Assembly (NCBI RefSeq): GCF_000732325.1
Contig: NZ_BBIW01000018.1
Location: 1 to 64,000 of the forward strand
DNA from: Paenibacillus sp. TCA20
Lineage (GTDB): Bacteria; Bacillota; Bacilli; Paenibacillales; Paenibacillaceae
Direction: 5' to 3'
DNA length: 64,000 nt
Shown piece by piece: positions 60,237 through 64,000 of the stretch (its first letter is position 1; each line of letters begins with the position of its first letter). The position numbers and the translations under genes are program-made. The notes beneath the pieces were generated by a model. It was not told the DNA's origin and ran no database searches. It saw only the letters and a program-made list of their open reading frames with translations.

Positions 60237-61298
60237 CTAATGCTTAAGAACATCTCGTATCATTTGTGCACGGTAGATGTCTCTCGCATTCGGATCCAGG
60301 ACTTCTTCACCGAATTTCTTCTGCAGAAAACCCGGTTGAGTCATGACATTCAGTTCATTCATTTGAACAATAGAGGGCTCTTCAATCAATCCAAGATCAA
60401 TGCCCAATCGAACATCTGATAAGCGCTGTGCAGCTTCCTTGGAATCCATGATCACCGCATGGGATAGAATCCCGTAAGAGCGCATAACCCGGTCCATAAT
60501 CCGCTGCTTCGAATCACGCATCAGTCTCTCGCGTGCATTTCGCTCATGACCAATGATCTGAAGAACGACACTATATAAGTTCTCAATGATTTCAGCTTCA
60601 GACTGTCCTAATGTAATTTGATTCGATATTTGAAACAGATTTCCTGTCGCCTCACTGCCTTCTCCATAAATTCCGCGAACCGCGAGACCTACTTGTGATA
60701 CGGCAGTAAGCACTCGGCTAATTTGCTTCGTCATGACAAGAGCCGGTAAATGCATCATTACGGAAGCTCGGAGACCTGTACCTACATTGGTAGGACAGCT
60801 CGTTAGATAGCCTCTTCGGTCATCAAATGAATAATCGATATGGGCTTCGAACACATCATCAATCGCTGATGCCCTCTTCCATGCCTCCTGCACCTGGAAA
60901 CCTGGGAATAAACATTGGATACGCAAGTGATCCTCTTCATTCACCATAATGCTGATGGATTCATCTTCACTGAGTATAACAGCTCCGTTTCTCGATTCGT
61001 TCGCAAGATCGGGGCTGATCAAATGTTTTTCGACCAGAACTTCTTTATCGAATTGATCCAGTTCATTCAAATTCAGTACATGGAATTCACCAAACTTATG
61101 AACTTCCTCAAAGCCAAGCACATCAATAAGGTTACGACGTACTTCTCTCGACTGCTCTTCTGTAGCCAGCATTGGAAACGGAAAGCTCTGCACATTACGA
61201 GCGACTCTTACCCGGCTACTGATTACGATTTCTGAGTCAGCAGCGGTATTCCGCATCCAATCACTAAGTGGTTTTTCGGTAAACCGGATATCCGACAT
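60237..61298 (-). CDS. mcsB: protein arginine kinase McsB
   Basis: 353 residues from MSDIRFTEKPLSDWMRN; the ATG at 61298 has GGAGGTG upstream. The phosphagen-kinase core has ISSRVRVARNVQSFPFP and CPTNVGTGLRASVMMHLPAL, and the C-terminal RDIYRAQMIRD is the phospho-arginine-binding motif of McsB. It tags proteins with phospho-arginine for ClpCP and inactivates CtsR. It is 31 bp after mcsA. Confidence 0.97.
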   Translation of the reverse strand: MSDIRFTEKPLSDWMRNTAADSEIVISSRVRVARNVQSFPFPMLATEEQSREVRRNLIDVLGFEEVHKFGEFHVLNLNELDQFDKEVLVEKHLISPDLANESRNGAVILSEDESISIMVNEEDHLRIQCLFPGFQVQEAWKRASAIDDVFEAHIDYSFDDRRGYLTSCPTNVGTGLRASVMMHLPALVMTKQISRVLTAVSQVGLAVRGIYGEGSEATGNLFQISNQITLGQSEAEIIENLYSVVLQIIGHERNARERLMRDSKQRIMDRVMRSYGILSHAVIMDSKEAAQRLSDVRLGIDLGLIEEPSIVQMNELNVMTQPGFLQKKFGEEVLDPNARDIYRAQMIRDVLKH

Positions 61299-61329
61299 GG
61301 TGCACACCTCCTTACTTTATTACCAAACT

Positions 61330-61851
61330 TTACTCTTGTGCTATCTCTTTTTCAAGCTCACGAATCTGGTCACGCAGTTTAGCGGCCTCCTCGAACTCTT
61401 GAAGATTGATCTTCTCCTGCATTTCACGCTTCAATTCATCCGCTCTGCGTTTAAGGTGAATTTTCTCGCCTGCACGAACCGGCACTTTCCCGATATGTGT
61501 GGTGTTGCCATGTACGCGTTTCAGAAGCGGATCCAAGCGACTGGAGAAATGATTGTAGCAGGAACTGCAGCCAAACCGATTAAGCTTACTGAACTGACTA
61601 AATGTCATTCCGCATTGCTCACAACGAAGCGTTTCCGGAGAGGGAGCTCCAGCTGTTTTATACTTGCCTGACTCAAAGTCCATAAGCCCTGACAAAAGTC
61701 CGTGAATGGAAAAACCGTTGGAGATCCCTGAAATATGGTCACCTTTTTCCTTAGCACAGTTCTCACAAATATGAAATTCCGTCTTCTCTCCGTTTACTAT
61801 CTTCGTAAAATGGAGCGTAGCCGGGCGTTCATTACATTGTTGACACATCAT
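61330..61851 (-). CDS. mcsA: McsA, activator of McsB
   Basis: 173 residues. Four CxxC pairs (CQQC, CENC, CEQC, CSSC) for zinc, then a UVR motif at the end (MQEKINLQEFEEAAKLRDQI). It stimulates McsB and helps control CtsR. GGAGGTAAGCGGTC precedes the first ATG; a second Met follows at 61848. It lies between ctsR and mcsB. Confidence 0.96.
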   Translation of the reverse strand: MMCQQCNERPATLHFTKIVNGEKTEFHICENCAKEKGDHISGISNGFSIHGLLSGLMDFESGKYKTAGAPSPETLRCEQCGMTFSQFSKLNRFGCSSCYNHFSSRLDPLLKRVHGNTTHIGKVPVRAGEKIHLKRRADELKREMQEKINLQEFEEAAKLRDQIRELEKEIAQE

Positions 61852-61901
61852 GACCGCTTACCTCCTTTGCTTCACTTTCTTGATCATATGAACAATCCTA
61901 T

Positions 61902-62363
61902 TCATTTGCCCAAGACCGAGATCAGCATTGCTTTTAGCATTCGAGCGCGAATCTGATCACGATAGGGAAGTTTAATAAGCAGTACTTCTCGAGATATAGC
62001 CGCCTTGACCAAAGCAGCCTCTCTACGGTTGAGGAATCCGGCCTCTTCCAGCTGATAGATAAGCCCTTCTGCTGCCGTCTGATTAATCTCATCTCCAATA
62101 TGCTGATGAAAATGTCCATTTAGAGCAAACTGTGCAGGAAGCTCCACACGCTGAATGCGAATATATCCGCCTCCGCCACGCTTACTTTCCACTAGATAGC
62201 CTTTTTCAAGGGTAAACCTTGTGCTGATGACGTAATTAATCTGAGACGGTACACAAGAGAACTTATCAGCGAGATCGTTTCTTTGAATCTCAATCAAGCC
62301 CTCAGAGCTATCCTGCAAAATATTTTTCAGATATTGCTCGATAATATCAGAAATATTGCGCAT
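61902..62363 (-). CDS. ctsR: transcription repressor CtsR
   Basis: 153 residues from MRNISDIIEQYLKNILQDSS. The winged HTH has IEIQRNDLADKFSCVPSQIN, the glycine-rich heat-sensing wing is RGGGGYIRI, and the C-terminal domain has the dimer/McsB-responsive part. It represses clp genes through tandem GTCAAA boxes. GGGGGATG lies before the ATG at 62363. Its own operator is present upstream (62580-62596). Confidence 0.97.
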   Translation of the reverse strand: MRNISDIIEQYLKNILQDSSEGLIEIQRNDLADKFSCVPSQINYVISTRFTLEKGYLVESKRGGGGYIRIQRVELPAQFALNGHFHQHIGDEINQTAAEGLIYQLEEAGFLNRREAALVKAAISREVLLIKLPYRDQIRARMLKAMLISVLGK

Positions 62364-62573
62364 TCTACATCCCCCACTATATTTGCCCCTTAAATAACTT
62401 GAGTTCATTACATTAAACTACACTAATCATCTGTATCTAAGGAAAAGGCTTCCCAACTGGGGTCACTACCCATCCTTGAAATTACCCATCTTGGACGGAG
62501 AACGAATCTCATTCGCCTAGAAAACTCAATGTGACGCCCTGCATCCCTGATACTTCAAATCTGTTTGATCTCT

Positions 62574-62596
62574 GTTGACTTTGACTTTCTTTGACT
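62574..62596 (-). promoter_or_regulatory. CtsR operator
   Basis: Minus strand AGTCAAA-GAA-AGTCAAA (62580-62596) is a perfect match to the CtsR box (RGTCAAANANRGTCAAA). A further AGTCAAC half-site abuts it (62574-62580). It lies just after the -10, over the transcription start, so bound CtsR would block initiation. Confidence 0.92.
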
Positions 62597-62604
62597 TTGT
62601 TTTC

Positions 62605-62632
62605 ATTATACCACATTATGTAGAATTCTCAA
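62605..62632 (-). promoter_or_regulatory. ctsR operon promoter (sigma-A)
   Basis: Minus strand TTGAGA (62627-62632), 16-nt spacer, TATAAT (62605-62610). The leader to ctsR is ~235 nt. The rest of the gap 62364-62761 holds the operator and the terminator of the next gene; nothing else is seen. Confidence 0.75.
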
Positions 62633-62683
62633 GAGGGGTTCCTTTTTCATTTTTCTCATTTTGACCTAAAATATGCGCCTTAC

Positions 62684-62714
62684 GAAAAAAACTCCCCTGA
62701 ATTGTTCAGGAGAG
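62684..62714 (-). terminator. terminator of the Eis-type acetyltransferase gene
   Basis: Minus strand CTCTCCTGAA-CAA-TTCAGGGGAG followed by TTTTTTTCG; a 10-bp stem (one mismatch) with T7, 48 bp past the stop at 62762. Confidence 0.87.
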
Positions 62715-62761
62715 CTCGTTCTTTCAAGGGTCTTACCTAATCTCAGCAGCCTCTAGTTAAA

Positions 62762-63928
62762 TTAGAAGAAGTCCATAAAAAATGTTCGGCATGCAGGAAT
62801 CACATGATCCAGTTGGGTTGCTCGGAGCGGATTACCTGCTAATCGTTCCATTAAATAAAGTTCCCGTGGCCGCTTGTAGCCCATAAACATCGCTGTAAAG
62901 GATTGGATGTCGCCCGATACATCGGCAGTAGACTTGTCATCAGAAGAAAGAAGTTCTATATTACCCTGTCCATCCTCGTTTATAGTCAGGTGCCAAAATC
63001 CCGTATTCCAGGATGCTACAGAATCCTCAACTTGGAGAACCAGATCCAAGCTCTGGTTTGCTTCAAACGGATATTGGGCAATAAAAGCTCTCAGATCAAC
63101 AATACGTGCCATAAAATAAGGAACAAGCTCCTGCTTCACTCTCGGTTCAGGCAGCAGGAAGGGCAGCTCATCGTCTGAGGGTAACATGCTTAACTTAAAC
63201 TGCTCACTGGGATGGTTTGCAAAATACGTAAGCAGTGCTCGGCGCGCATTCTCATTCGAATAAACAAATTCATCGCATATAAGCTCTTTGTCTTTATTCT
63301 CATAAAGCACATATCCTTGCGGCTCTCCCTCAGGAGAGTAGTAAACGGCTGTATGCCCATCCCCATTCAGCACGGATCGTTTCCACCACGCCTCATCTCG
63401 AACCAAAGTGCCATTATAGCGACTTGCAAAAGATTGATACAACCCATCAAGTACAGCGATATCCGTTACATCGCGAACAACCTTCCCCTCGTATTCTACT
63501 CTTGGTGGAAGCTGGTGAGCTTGAATGAAATACCTTTTGTATTCGGCAAAGACCTCCCAGCCGTATTTACGGTAGAACGGTACCAAAAAAGGATGTAAGA
63601 AGGATAGGCTCTGTCCTTGATTCTTCATCTCCTGCAGCGCATGCTTGAGCAATTGGGCCACATGTCCCTTTCTACGGTTTTCCGGCCATGTGGCGACCCC
63701 AGCAATGCCGCCCATATCAAATACTTTGCCGTTTACATATACTTGAAAAGGCAATAGAGTCAGCTTTGCTTGTAGTTCTTCATCATCAAACAAACCCCAG
63801 TACTGCTCAGGAACAAAGTGCTGTCTCCGCTGTTCCTTCTCCTCAGCAGTCAGCTTATATCTAAAAGCATATTCAGATAATTGTGTACTTACATCAAACT
63901 CTTCCATCTTCAATTGCCGAATGACCAT
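62762..63928 (-). CDS. Eis-type GNAT N-acetyltransferase
   Basis: 388 residues. The N-terminal GNAT fold has GGIAGVATWPENRRKGHVAQLL (acetyl-CoA P-loop, about 73-95) and SFLHPFLVPFYRKYGWEVF; a second GNAT-like domain and a C-terminal SCP2-like domain follow, the Eis architecture. Mycobacterial Eis acetylates aminoglycosides and peptides; the substrate here is unknown. It is a single gene with its own terminator. The last 72 bases of the window upstream show no feature beyond the GAGGTGG ribosome site. Confidence 0.88.
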   Translation of the reverse strand: MVIRQLKMEEFDVSTQLSEYAFRYKLTAEEKEQRRQHFVPEQYWGLFDDEELQAKLTLLPFQVYVNGKVFDMGGIAGVATWPENRRKGHVAQLLKHALQEMKNQGQSLSFLHPFLVPFYRKYGWEVFAEYKRYFIQAHQLPPRVEYEGKVVRDVTDIAVLDGLYQSFASRYNGTLVRDEAWWKRSVLNGDGHTAVYYSPEGEPQGYVLYENKDKELICDEFVYSNENARRALLTYFANHPSEQFKLSMLPSDDELPFLLPEPRVKQELVPYFMARIVDLRAFIAQYPFEANQSLDLVLQVEDSVASWNTGFWHLTINEDGQGNIELLSSDDKSTADVSGDIQSFTAMFMGYKRPRELYLMERLAGNPLRATQLDHVIPACRTFFMDFF

Positions 63929-64000
63929 GGTTCCACCTCGCGATTCATAATTTAGAAGGTTAGCTCAACTCTTGTCTTTATATATGAAAGTGAACAAAGG

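Noticed and set aside
63929..63942. GCGAGGTGGAACC before the Eis-type gene looks like a T-box core
   Set aside because: The order of the GCG and GGTGGAACC parts is wrong for a T-box, there is no terminator or stem I, and it is simply the ribosome binding site (GAGGTGG) just before the ATG.
1..64000. CRISPR array, prophage, insertion sequence or defence island
   Set aside because: No regularly spaced repeats, transposase, integrase or phage genes were seen; gene order is that of the core Bacillales chromosome throughout.

Overview
The window is a piece of a Firmicutes (Bacillales) chromosome, most likely a Paenibacillus. The whole ribosomal/RNA polymerase superoperon keeps the Bacillus subtilis order. 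It is flanked on one side by the sporulation/germination block cwlD-salA-gerD-kbaA-pdaB and on the other by sigH-rae1-rlmB-mrnC-cysS-cysE-gltX-ispF-ispD-yacL-(pssA)-disA-radA-clpC-mcsB-mcsA-ctsR. Almost every gene is on the minus strand; only pdaB, gerD and a small MazG-like gene are on plus. The genus is inferred from gene order and protein character; the species cannot be read from the sequence.

Layout, low to high coordinate (transcription mostly runs the other way). 1-560: 5' end of a 16S rRNA gene, its leader and two tandem promoters. 561-6186: small unknown protein, SpoIIM-like membrane protein, PdaB, KbaA, GerD, SalA, CwlD. 6275-9221: a two-gene sulfate assimilation operon (cysH-sat), a structured RNA/terminator element, and a short SLH-domain protein. 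9462-26449: S10, spc and alpha operons from rpsJ to rplQ, then separately promoted truA and rplM-rpsI, the latter with an L13-type leader. 26870-31695: str operon (ybxF-rpsL-rpsG-fusA-tuf). 31909-43805: rpmG-secE-nusG-rplK-rplA, rplJ-rplL with an L10 leader, a methyltransferase, rpoB, rpoC. 44157-53218: sigH, RNA-processing genes, a cysteine T-box operon, gltX, the two isoprenoid genes and the PIN/TRAM protein. 53467-63928: MazG-like protein, PssA, the DisA/RadA pair, the CtsR-controlled ctsR-mcsA-mcsB-clpC operon and an Eis-type acetyltransferase.

Functionally this is housekeeping (translation, transcription, secretion, proteolysis, c-di-AMP) joined to sporulation control. Control elements readable from the DNA are: a T-box with a probable TGC (Cys) specifier before cysE-cysS; a perfect CtsR operator at the ctsR promoter; L10 and L13 leaders; a sigma-G-like promoter before gerD; and about a dozen hairpin terminators.

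No phage, transposon, CRISPR or defence system was seen. The most unusual items are a decayed but still open methionine aminopeptidase gene between adk and the KOW-protein gene, a ~120-nt structured RNA candidate near 8.4 kb, an inverted repeat whose arm covers the salA ribosome binding site, several long hairpins in ribosomal-operon gaps, and the MazG-like protein with a changed metal motif.
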